NCBI GenBank assembly: GCA_009602735.1
Contig: WELA01006070.1
Coordinates: 194,096-258,095, forward strand
Direction: 5' to 3'
Length of the DNA stretch: 64,000 nucleotides
Source: Mesotaenium endlicherianum
Taxonomy: Eukaryota > Streptophyta > Zygnematophyceae > Zygnematales > Mesotaeniaceae
Below, piece after piece: positions 37,059 to 46,499 of the stretch. The notes under the pieces are model-generated. The model was not told the DNA's origin. It made no database searches and worked only from the letters and a program-made list of their open reading frames with translations. Both the position numbers and the translations under genes were made by a program. Position 1 is the stretch's first letter, and every line of letters begins with the position of its first letter.

Positions 37059-37149
37059 TGGCGGTGGCCGATCGTCGTCGTTGGCGTGATCGCCGTCCAT
37101 GTTGTCATAGCGTTGGGGCATCTCTGGGTGGCGGGCTTGAGCATAGGTG

Positions 37150-38110
37150 GGTGTCAAGGCTTGCGTTTGCAAGAGGATCCATGTGAGGACGTTGGCGTTG
37201 ATAGCTTGGCCCAAGAGACGTATGCGGTTGACCTTGGTGATGCCCTTCACCTGGGTCAAGTGCGGGGGAAACCCCATTGTGTGCTCCATCTCCACCAAGA
37301 GGGGGCGCTTGTACATCCCAGTGGCGAGGTCAATAAGCATGCCACGCTGCTCGTTGACATTAACCGCGCTGTCGTAGCAACTGACGAAGGTGGGCAGAGC
37401 GCGAGTCACGTCGTCGATGACCTTGCACTGCGCTTGAGAGGGATGTGGCAGCATGGTCACTCGCTGCACCAGTCGCTCCATATTGAGGATAGAATCCACG
37501 TTACGGGTATGGCGAGGGTGCACTGCTGCTAACACCTCGAGGTGCCTGGCATCGCCAGGTTGGTGAAGTAGGCACGCACGCGGTGCGCAAAGGAGCCAAT
37601 TTGAGCTGCGTCAATGATGGCCTCGCGCCCCACGTAGCTGCTGCACAGCTCAAAGTCGGAGCGCACGTTGGGCCGCCGATCGTGGCGCACCGCCACGTTC
37701 TTCAAGATCCAAGCGAACGTATGGGGCTGTTGGCGATCTTCAACCATGTTGAGCATGCAAAGGAGATGCCAGAAGAGCGCTGTACGAGGGTCTCCCAACA
37801 CCCCTCCACTCCCAGCAATGGAGAATCCTTCGCACTCCTGGCCTGCAATGACGAAGTTGATGGGCACAAGGCGAGTGATGTGCTCGCCGGTGATGTCCCT
37901 GATGTCCAGTCAATTTGTGCCCGGCAAATGCATGTGCGGATAACAGGTCGGGAAAGCGCTCGTGGCACTGGGCCATCTGCCGACGTGCCACTTGCTGTGC
38001 CTCCGCGTCAGGGTCCACATAAACGTAGCGGCGCACTGGAATGCCTGCCTGCAAGGTGGCGAGCAGGCCTGTCGCGATGCCGCCGAAGAGCTCGACGAGG
38101 ACTATGCCGC
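37150..38110 (-). pseudogene. DNMT3-like cytosine-5 DNA methyltransferase domain
   Basis: On the minus strand the conserved C5-methyltransferase motifs appear in order over roughly 320 residues, the size of a DNMT3 catalytic domain. The SAM-binding motif I is LVELFGGIATGLLATLQAGI (near 38080). The motif IV region with the catalytic-type Cys is FVIAGQECEGFSIAG (near 37840). The ILKNVAV stretch matches the ENV of motif VI (near 37700), and IIDAAQIGSFAHRVRAYF matches the DNMT3 DAKEVSAAHRARYF stretch. The end has EMEHTMGFPPHLTQV, RLLGQAINANV (motifs IX-X). The family transfers methyl groups from SAM to cytosine in DNA and sets up new methylation. Here the domain lies among retroelements, not in an intron-bearing host gene. 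It is broken in a few places. Confidence 0.78.
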
Positions 38111-38131
38111 CAGGTCAATCGTCCAGCTGGT

Positions 38132-39002
38132 CTACATAGATAGGCGTGGGGAGCAGGCCGCAGCCCATGGCAGGACCACCAGGCTCTGCCATGGGAAGCC
38201 AGGTGCGACGAGCACTGTGTTGATGCGGCACCATTCGCAGAGCGGCCACTGCGCTCTCGGCATAGTCGCGGGTCGGCCTCGGTATCGACCCAAGGATAGG
38301 CTGAGGACGTGCGGTGCAAACATGGGCTTGGTAGGAACACCACCTGTCACGCGCGTCCTGCAAAAGGTGCGGGCCCCGGGGGTACAAGTTGTGCCTTCGC
38401 CTGCGCCTGCGCTTGCCGTACACACTCCAGCTGCCACCGGCTCCGTGCCTTGCAATTGTCGTGGTGTGAAGCCAAGTGGGCCAGTTGGTCCATGACTGAA
38501 CGTTGCGGCAGGTAGGGGTGCGGGTTGTAGAAATCCCCCTGCGCTTGTGAAAACGAACCTAGACAAAATGGTGCAGGCCAACGGCGCAACACTGTCTGCC
38601 ATCAGCCTACGCACAACCTGGCAGGGGAGCCAGCTGCTCTCGTGGACGAAGCTGAATTCGTGGCGCTAGCTGCACGCGGGGCTGCTGCTGGCACCGCATG
38701 ATCTCCTCACAAGCGGACAAGGGGCAAGAGGGGTGCGCCTGCTGGAAGGGGCGACCGCCGGTGTGGGCCACCTTTTGGGGAGGTGATCCAGTTGGCCCAT
38801 CTCCTGCGATGTGGCTGCGCAAGATGTCATTTTTCCTAGTCGGAGGAGACTGATACAGCGCGTGCACTGCGTGAGTCGATGAGAACTGGGTGTTGTCTTG
38901 GTCGTGCGTGGCGCGGAATGGAGGCGTGACGGCGCGATTTTGCGTGTCGCGGTATGGCGGGGTGACGGCGCGGTCGCGATAATTGCGGTATGGCGAGATC
39001 AT
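38132..39002 (-). pseudogene. Disordered N-terminal region before the methyltransferase
   Basis: This is rich in Pro, Arg, Gln and Ala. It includes the repeated pattern YRDTQNRAVTPPFR near 38950 and several Gln/Arg/Pro-rich runs near 38650-38720. I see no known domain. It may be the linker or gag-like part of the element. The reading frame is not secure. Confidence 0.35.
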
Positions 39003-39044
39003 TGAGCGAGCGCCAGCCTCGCGGAGAGGCGTGACCTCTCGGGC

Positions 39045-39640
39045 CCGGTGTCTCTCCAGTCAACTCAGGAGTTTGCTGACACTCTGTCAGAAGTCCAGCA
39101 GAACCTGTACAAGGCACAAGCCACCCAACAAAAAGATGCCAACCAACACCGTTGAGAACTGACAAGGGCGATGTGGTCAACACCTGAACCCGCCTGGTGT
39201 GGTCAAGAAAAAGCTAGGGCCAGTCTGGGTCGGTCCATATTCGGTGGTACGTCGGTCAGAATGCTTACAAACTGAACATATGTCAGCGGAATATAAGGGT
39301 CACCCAATTTTAAATGTCTCTTTCTTGGAACCATACATTAAGGGTGACACACTGTTATCGGACGGTTACCTGTCCAATCGAGACTTGTCCCAGCCGTTCG
39401 AGATGATGACCCCAAAGAATATGAGGTCTAGGAGATTCTGGACGCTCGCTCAGTCCGTCGACCATCTAAATATGTCATGAAGTACCTGGTCAGATGGAAA
39501 GGATATGATGCATCTGGGAATACATGGGAATCTAAAGACCGTTTGGTCAACGCCAAAAGGTGCGTTGAAGCGATTCCACCTTCGAGAAGCAGGTCAGTCA
39601 CCCTAACTGTCATTTCAATTGACATGGGAAGTTGACAGGA
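39045..39640 (+). pseudogene. pol: A3 pol, integrase tail and chromodomain
   Basis: Plus-strand sequence matches the end of A-family pol: the QEFVDTLSEVQ-type stretch, VKKKLGPVWVGPYSVVRR, HPILNVSFLEPYIKGD and a chromodomain stretch ending near KYLVRWKGYD. It is the left-hand remnant of element A3. It abuts the methyltransferase region at about 39045. It is broken. Confidence 0.82.
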
Positions 39641-39948
39641 GGTCCTATCTCCATTTAAGTTGGAGGGGAAAAGTTATATAAAGTGACAGAAAGTGACAGT
39701 TGTGACAGGCAGCCCACCTTAACGTTGTGATAAAACCTCGGGAGTCAGCAAAGCTCCTTTACATAGCCATTTTCTCACACTCACCTGCGCTCACATTCAC
39801 TTCAAGTACACTCCTACTTCCCACTTACTCACACCAGGTATAAGACACTCTAAAACTCTCACTACTATGTTCTTGCTACCTAAAGTACTCGGTGGGGTTG
39901 CACAATAGTATGGCTACACTTACTCAATTGTGTTTATGTTTGAGCAGG
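39641..39948 (+). promoter_or_regulatory. pol-to-aORF spacer of A3: purine tract, TATA-like box, leader intron
   Basis: AAGTTGGAGGGGAA (about 39657-39670) repeats the purine tract that precedes the family's 3' LTR. A TATATAAAG box follows at 39675-39683, then GTGACAG repeats. A donor-acceptor pair (CAG/GTATAAG at 39837/39838, GAGCAG/G at 39947) encloses 110 bases ending directly before the aORF start. A1 and A4 have the same arrangement, with 108 and 101 bases. An own promoter plus a leader intron for the aORF is my inference. Confidence 0.5.
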
Positions 39949-41594
39949 ATGGCCACTCAGAAGACAGAACTCAAGAGGAAAAGAAGGGCGGAGGAGGCGC
40001 AAGACAAATACTTGCGCTACCATGACAACATCGAATCGTCTTCCATCTTGTCTCGGGAGTCGGAGCGACTACGACTGCGACAAGAGGCTCGGAAGAAGAA
40101 TCAAGAAGAAGAGCAAGCTAGGCTTAGGCAAAAGGAGCAGGACAGAAAAGTTGCAGAGGAAGCCAAGAAAGCAAAAGAAGCCAGGCAAGCTGAGGAGAGG
40201 CGGAAGCAGCAAGTTGAGGAGGAACAGAGGAGACTAAAGAGCTACCGCTATACGGTGGTAGGCAAGGGCTCTGATATTTTTGAGGAGGCATTTAAGTATG
40301 CCCAGAAAGTGTGAAGTGAGTCACCGAAGGACATATTGCAACGGGAGGGGGAAACATCCCAAAATTTTGACAAGTACATAGAGGTAAGCACAGGACTTCC
40401 CTTCTACCAGGATTATGCCACAATGGTGGAATATATTGTCAAGGAGGCCAAGGCACTGGCTCAGATAAACGAACATGAAGTTGTGCCAATACCTGGGATA
40501 TCTTGCGCACAGGGAGAGTCATTAGGTTGGTTCCAATGGACCCTGACAGCTTCAAGGATGCCACATCCTATAACAAGTTTAAGGCCATGTATAACAAGGT
40601 GGAGAGGAGGAGCTGGGAGTTCTTGGCAAGGGAGACCAGTCAGCTGGAGTTTTCAGGGCACTGGCATCTATGCACACTGAAGAGGACAGACCCTGCTTTC
40701 TTCCCGCAGTCCACGAAATGGCGCTAGATGACCATCATTATGAGAGACTAGTAGAATCACAGGGCTGAGGAGGACGACTTCCTTCCAGACTTAAAAAGGC
40801 AAGATAGTGCTGCCACCTCATATTGCCCCATGGGACCCCAGACTGGATGGGGTTGGGAAGTTAATGAGTGAGGAGATGCAGGCAAACAGAGCCAAGGCTT
40901 GGGAGTCATTTTCTAAGGAGAAGCATGCCTATGCCAAATGGGCAAGCAAGCAGGGGGAGAAGGACCTGTATGCAATGAGAGCCCAGCAACCAGCACCAAC
41001 ACCCAAAAGGGGGAGGTCAGTGGGTTACTCTTTTTCTCGGGAGCAGCTAGAGGAAATGACCAAGAAAACTCTAGCAGTCTCAGAGGAGCAGGAGGACAAA
41101 GAGGAGGAAGGCATAGGCGCGGAGTCTAGTCGTGCTAAAACTCAGGCTCGTGCCACATCTCCCACTTTGCAGAGGACTGCAGGCTGTCTCTGGCAGAGAG
41201 GGCCTTGCAGCAACTTGAAGGTACCAGCCTACAGGGAGAAGGAGAAATAGATGTCACCTGCCTGGGAAATTTCAGCAGAAGGAGTCCAGCCCCAGGAGGT
41301 GAGACTCAGTCAAACAGGGCAGACAGGCCCGCTGCTAGGGAGGCAGCCAAGGGGCAGCCAGCATCACCCTCTCACAGGGGGCACGTGCCTTTATCCCATG
41401 TCATGCAGCACCCTTCTGGGATGCCAGTGTATGTCCATGTCAGTCTGCGAGCTGCCCAGGAAAGAGCCGTTTCTATTACCTTGCAAATTGTGCAAGAGGA
41501 GGCTGCCCAGTTACTGCGTTCTCCCTGGGATCACCTTGGGCTAAGTCTGAAGGGTTTAGGAGGCCACCTGACAGGAGGAGAAGGTCCAGGTCTA
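39949..41594 (+). pseudogene. aORF, copy 3 (element A3)
   Basis: It starts MATQKTELKRKRRAEEAQD, followed by a long charged coiled coil. RYTVVGKGSD, LQREGETSQNFDKYIEV, YQDYATMVEY and a WEFLARETSQLEF stretch follow. HIAPWDPRLDG, HAYAKWASKQGEKDLYAMRA, KRGRSVGYSFSREQLEEM, an acidic segment, HVMQHPSGMPVYVHVSLRAA and a basic C-terminal tail complete it. The order of parts is the same as in A4 and A1. TIR-2 sits at the end of the tail. Function is unknown. The RS-like tail and coiled coil suggest binding to RNA or protein partners. It is broken in a few places. Confidence 0.7.
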
Positions 41595-43118
41595 CAGTAC
41601 GAGACGGGTCTAGTGCAAAAACTCATGTTAAGTGTTTTTCAAGGCGGAGAAGGCCGTTTCTCCGCCACATTTGAGCGGAGGGTTGGAGGCGGAGAAAGGT
41701 ATTCCTCGGCCTCACTCCGCTACTTTCCGGCTCAGAAACGAATTTCCGTCTGGTTCTCCGCTTGCAAGCGGAGTTACATGAAAATCTCAAAGTCACTGGC
41801 CAATCAGCAAGTGGAGTTACATGCCAATCACGAAAGCATTGGCCAATCAGAACACAGTACAATATCTTCCGTAACCGACCGTTTTGCGAAAACGAGGACT
41901 ATTGACTTTTTTCTAAAAGTCGCTTTCGCTTGTGAATGCGTTCTGACAATCTAGATCCGATTTGACTTTTTTGATTGGTTGTTCTAGCCGCGGCCAGATT
42001 TTGCGACCGACATGTTGGCAAATGTTGCCGACCTCGTTCACTTGCGCCGTTTCTTACGTGGATGATGACGAGCTCGTATCGCTGGGTTGACCTGGAGAGG
42101 TCAAAACCTCAGGTCAAGCTTGGGCCAAACCCAAGAGGGTTCAACCTCAGGCAAACCTGAGCGAAATCCAATGGGGTTCGACACAAGCCAGCCTAGAGTG
42201 GAGACGGCCATGTGAGGGCAAGCCTCGCCACCCGACTTGCGCCAAGGTAATCCTTGGCTCGGTCAACCGCGGAGGTACAATTCCGCCGACCCCCTATGCG
42301 AGATCAACGGCTAGGGGGTATCTGGCGCAACAAACTTCCTAAGTTCAATAGATTAGGGGCATGCCACGTGCCCTGGGTTAGCAACTGACGTAATGTTGGC
42401 TGTTGCGGCTGACGTTATTTTTCGTCATCATAACGTTATACTTAAATCACAACGACCGCGGGTGTACCCTACTTGCTTATGTCCACCAATGAGAGAGAAG
42501 CGAGAAGGCGAGGGGAAGCCAAGCGGGGACGGACTTGTCAGACTTACCTTCGCCACCCAACGACTTCGGCTCCTCGTAAAGTCGAAGCCAATCAGGGGCT
42601 ACTTTGAATGACGCGAATTCAAGCAACATTATAAACTCTCGCACACTCTCGCACATTCCCACTAACAAAAACCAGCAGGCAACAGGGGCCGACCACGTAA
42701 GGGCCAGCCTTGCCACCCCACGAGTTATGCTCAAACAAAGTAGAATGAAGAGTCAACCTCTCGTTATTTTTTAACCTATTGATCCACAATAACGTTAATG
42801 GCACACATGGCCAATTTAACAAACCAATCACAACGAAGTGGTCAATTCCATGATCACTTTCAGAGAGTGACCATTTTGGAGATGGCTTTCCATACTTGCC
42901 ATTTTTCCACAGTTTTGGCGGAAGTAAAGATTTGTTTCCAGACACAATATTTGCCATTGAGCGTATAAATACCAACTCCGCCTGTGGCGGAGATATCATT
43001 TTCTCCGCTTTTGCTTGGGTTAGTGGATAAAACTTCCGTCTACGCCTTGGGCGGAGATTGGTGCAGAGTCAAATCTGGGGCGTTTTTGGGCATTTGGGCC
43101 CAAACCAGTTTCAAAGTG
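41595..43118. mobile_element. TIR-2: non-autonomous TIR DNA transposon, 1524 bp
   Basis: The left end CAGTACGAGACGGGTCTAGTG is a diverged partner of the right end AACCAGTTTCAAAGTG. The ends resemble TIR-1. CAGGTCTA (41587-41594) and CAGGTCCC (43119-43126) look like an aged 8-bp target duplication, because the uninterrupted aORF relatives have one copy. An 8-bp duplication with CA-starting ends points to hAT-like ancestry. GCGGAG/CTCCGC hairpins recur (for example 41643-41667). No transposase is present. Confidence 0.7.
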
Positions 43119-43275
43119 CAGGTCCCACTCCCCAAAGGATAGAGTTCTAGGGACATTGTATACTGCTTGCTTGGTGGTAGGGCTAGTGTGCTACATTTCC
43201 ATCCTGTAGTTGTTTTCTGTTATTGAGGAGAGTACGATAGTGTTGTCAAGTCAATAACAATATAAGTTCGAGGGA
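43119..43275 (+). other. A3 3' untranslated sequence and polypurine tract
   Basis: This is the A3 sequence after TIR-2. AAGTTCGAGGGAT (43263-43275), one change from the A4 tract, directly precedes the 3' LTR. Confidence 0.75.
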
Positions 43276-43545
43276 TTTAATGAATCAGTATATTGGCAGA
43301 TATAATATTCATTTAAGTATAATAGGTAATTAAGTTCAGTATGCTGAACTTTAGTTACGATTAAGTCTGCTGGACTGTAAATAATATGCAGTATAATGAC
43401 TTAGCCGAGGGCAGCAGGCTGAGTCAACTTAGGTCAACTTGCTGACACATTCTTTGACAGTCAGCTGACACCCGTACGCGGTATTAGCGAACTGCCTAGT
43501 CATGCATCAAAGCATGGTATGCTAGATGAGTGGCCAGATGACACC

Positions 43546-44257
43546 TGAAATGAATCGACTTCCAAATAAACAATTAATAAAGATCTTTATATCAGCAAGT
43601 AATCTTTATGGTATTTTCCAATAACTGGTTAAACGGCAAAGGACAACACACTAGCTGTGAACAATACTTGTAAGTCAAATGCGAGGAAACTAGCATCAAT
43701 AATGCAATCAGTAAACTCATATATAAGCAAGGTTAGAAGATAGTGCGTATTAATGGCTTCTCGCCTTGGATTCAGATCTCTCTCAGTAAGCTGTACAAGA
43801 GAGTTGGCCTCGTTTCCGAATGCCGAACTCGAGAGCAATGCCTAGCATATGTACATATAAATGAGTTTACTGTTCAACGGCCACTGCAATGGCACCGCCT
43901 ACCCGGGAGTTAACCACGTTGGTAGGACCTCGGTTAACCAAATCCACCGCCATCTCCCATCATCCCGACTCGCCATCCATCATAGGGATGTCATCTGACC
44001 ATTCATGTAGCATATCACACTTAGATGCATATCAAGGCAGTTTGCTGCTACCGAGTACGGAAGTCAGCTGGCTGTCAAAGAATGTGTCAGCAAGCTGACT
44101 TAAGTTGACTTCAGCCTGCTGCTTCCGGCTGGTCATTAAACTGATATTAAATATGAAGTCCGGCAGACTGATTATTAACTAGAGTTCAGAAGGCTGAACT
44201 TAATTAACTATTATATTTAAATGAGTATTATATCTACTAATATACTGATTCATTACA
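43546..44257 (-). repeat. 3' LTR of A4
   Basis: This 712-bp LTR runs TGAAATGAATCG to GATTCATTACA in + orientation. Confidence 0.93.
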
Positions 44258-44270
44258 ATCCCTCCAACTT
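44258..44270 (-). other. Polypurine tract of A4
   Basis: The minus strand reads AAGTTGGAGGGAT directly before the 3' LTR. Confidence 0.85.
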
Positions 44271-44367
44271 AACTAGTTGTCGCCTCGACAACATTAAATT
44301 GCAGAAGTCTTAAATAAGGAAACTGAACCTGACCAGCCCCGCCATGACTGCCTCTTCAGCCTGTCAC

Positions 44368-46044
44368 CTAGGGGGTTGTTCCTGGGGCTTCAGGATCAGG
44401 AGACTGAAATCTGGACCTAGATCTGGATAGCCCTCTAGGTCTATTAGCTGGCCTTCTAAAGAACCCCGTTTGTTCTAAAGTTGGACCTCGTGGAGAACAA
44501 AGGATGGTAGCCTGCTCTTCAACCACTTGGGTGTTGATCCCCACATAGACAGGCATTCCAGTAGGGTGCTGAAATACATTGGCAAGAGGTACATGCCCCT
44601 GAGCAAAGGGAGAGGCCGGCATACCTCTGGCCACCCCGCGTGTCCCTCTTCTGGCACCCCTGTCCTCTGGGAGTCTCTGCCTTTGTCTGCTGCCAAGTAC
44701 AGTCAGATCAGCTTCTTCCCCTGCTTGGGCAAGTGGGCTGGGGGAGCGAGTGCGGGGTCCAGTTGCCTCCATGACCGGGATCACGTTTCATATACCTGAT
44801 CTTGGTTCCTTAGGAAGTGCCCCTGCCTGCCCTTGGGTCTCCTGAGTACCAGCTCCTGATGCTTCTCCTCTGCCTTGTTCTTCTTCCTCATCCTCCTCAT
44901 CTTCCTGCTCTGAGAAAGTAGGAGTCTCGTCCACTAAGTCGTCCTGCTCCCTGGTAGACATGGAGTAGTCTACTGACCTCCCTTTCTTACGGCGCGCTGG
45001 AGGTTGCTTGGCCTTCAGCCTGCTGATATCTATCCGACCTGCATTCTTCGCCCATTTGACGAAGGCATGCTTTCCCTTAGAGAAGTAGTCTCTCCCCTTC
45101 CTCCTGTGCTCTTTGGTCTCTGCATTCATGTTGCTCAGGCAGCCATTCAGCCTGGGATCCCAAGGGGCAATGTGAGGTTGTAGGATGAGGTAGCCGTCTA
45201 GGCCATAGTGGAAATCGTCTGGTTGGGCTCGATCACACTCCTGCTTTTTGTTTGTGACGGTCATCCACCTCCAGTTTGTTGGCTGCTGGTAGTACTGGGG
45301 TCCATGCTCAGCCTTTCTCAGTTTACATGGGAACCAGTGGGGAGAGAACATCTGCTGTCCTGCTTCCCTGGCCAAGTACTTTCAGCTCCTTCTCTGAACT
45401 TCATTGTAAGCTGGCAATAGTGTGAGGTAGAATACCGTATCCTTAAAGCTATTGGGCCGCATGCTCACCATTCTGATGAGTCTCTGATCTCCCACTATTC
45501 CCGGTATTGGGACTGGTTTGTTCTCTGAATCATCGGCAAGGTACCGGGCTTGCTCTGCTGTATAGCCCACCATCTTGGCATAATCCTCGTAAAGGACCAC
45601 ACCAGTGTGTGTCTCAATGTACCTATCCAGTGCTGCAGTTCCTTCCCTCTGTAGCAGTGTTGTCTGTTCCAGCTTGTTGATCTCCTGGGCTGCCGGCAAT
45701 GCTTCCTTTAGGTTATCAAAGTTTTGGCCACCCACCACAGTATACCTGTAAGTGGCCAAGCTATTCTGCCTGTCCGCTTCAGCCTTTTTCCTTCTCTCCT
45801 CCTCTGCCGCTGCCGGTTCATATCGTTGTTTCTTCTGTCTCTCCTCCTCAACTTTCCTGAGGTTTTCCGCTTCCTGATCCTTCTTCCTCTGTGCTTCTTC
45901 TGCCGCCTCTTGTTGTTTGCGGACCCTTTCTTGTTCTCTCTTGGTGAGGGACGTGGCCACCAGCTCCTTCTGGTATTGCTCCATTGTCCTCCTGGCTTCT
46001 TCTGCCCTGCGCTTTCTGTCCTCCTTTTGTGTGGTGGGAGCCAT
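44368..46044 (-). pseudogene. aORF, copy 4 (element A4): coiled coil, W-rich core, acidic and RS tail
   Basis: The start ATG at 46044 follows an acceptor-like GTGCAG. Parts in order are a highly charged coiled coil of about 120 residues (KRRAEEARRTMEQYQ, REQERVRKQQEAAEEAQRK) and a core with YRYTVVGG, YEDYAKMVGYT and PVPIPGIVGDQRLIRM. NWRWMTVTNKK, HIAPWDPRLNG and KHAFVKWAKN follow. An acidic run (EDEEDEEEEQ), HVPLANVFQHPTGMPVYV and a tail with RGLSRSRSRFQSPD complete it. Total length is about 550 residues. I know no matching family. It is in line with pol and could be a third gene of the element. It is broken at about two points. Confidence 0.72.
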
Positions 46045-46499
46045 TCTGCACATGTAACCAGGGCACAAGTCAGTAGGATATCGACCTTTGTCATAGGAGC
46101 TGCAGGAAGGGAGTAAGTTTGTATTAGTATATTCGTTCCTGTTTACCTTACAGGGTGATTGCTAGGAGTTGACGGAGTTGCGGTGCGCTAGACATAAACG
46201 TATGAATGTGTTTTCAGGTGTGTTAAGTGATGTATTGCTTTGCGAGGCCCTTTTTCCTCCAGCCAAAGGTGCTTTATGTGGGCCAGGCTGTCCCCTCTGT
46301 CACTATGCTGACACAGGATTCTCATAACCGTCCTATCTGTCACTATGCGGACACTTAGGGTTCACATTACTGTCCCTTTCTCGCTCTCACACACTAACTG
46401 TCATATATTTTCCCCTCCAACTTACATGGAGACAGGACCTCTTGTCACCTTCCCGTGTCAACTGAAATGACTTTTAGGGAGGTGCTCCAGCCGCCCAAA
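46045..46499 (-). other. pol-to-aORF spacer of A4
   Basis: This is non-coding. A donor/acceptor-like pair (AAG/GTAAAC at 46147/46146, GCAG at 46046) bounds a 101-base leader intron ahead of the aORF. Repeats of GTGACAG type lie at about 46290-46400. A purine tract AAGTTGGAGGGGAA (minus strand) lies near 46405-46420. All have counterparts in A1 and A3. Confidence 0.5.

Larger units (their letters stand above)
36533..39044 (-). mobile_element. Methyltransferase-bearing retroelement, methyltransferase side
   Basis: GC-rich sequence with codon use unlike the neighbouring A elements. On the minus strand the order is a Pro/Arg-rich disordered stretch with repeats of RAVTPP (about 39002-38900), Gln/Pro-rich linkers, and a DNMT3-like domain (38110-37150). 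A (GA)n tract then leads to an Ala/Gly/Gln/Thr heptad-like repeat (AAGQVTPATGQ) at the edge. The last motif recurs at 52950 beside a gypsy RT, so I treat the two regions as parts of one element. It is broken in several places. A host DNMT3 pseudogene is the alternative. Confidence 0.6.

Noticed and set aside
36808-37144. Long Arg-Glu and Ser-Leu repeat frames
   Set aside because: These are translations of the (GA)n tract and N gap, not proteins.
44368-46044. Extra gene considered as an envelope gene
   Set aside because: No signal peptide, membrane helix or cysteine pattern is visible. The protein is charged and coiled-coil rich.
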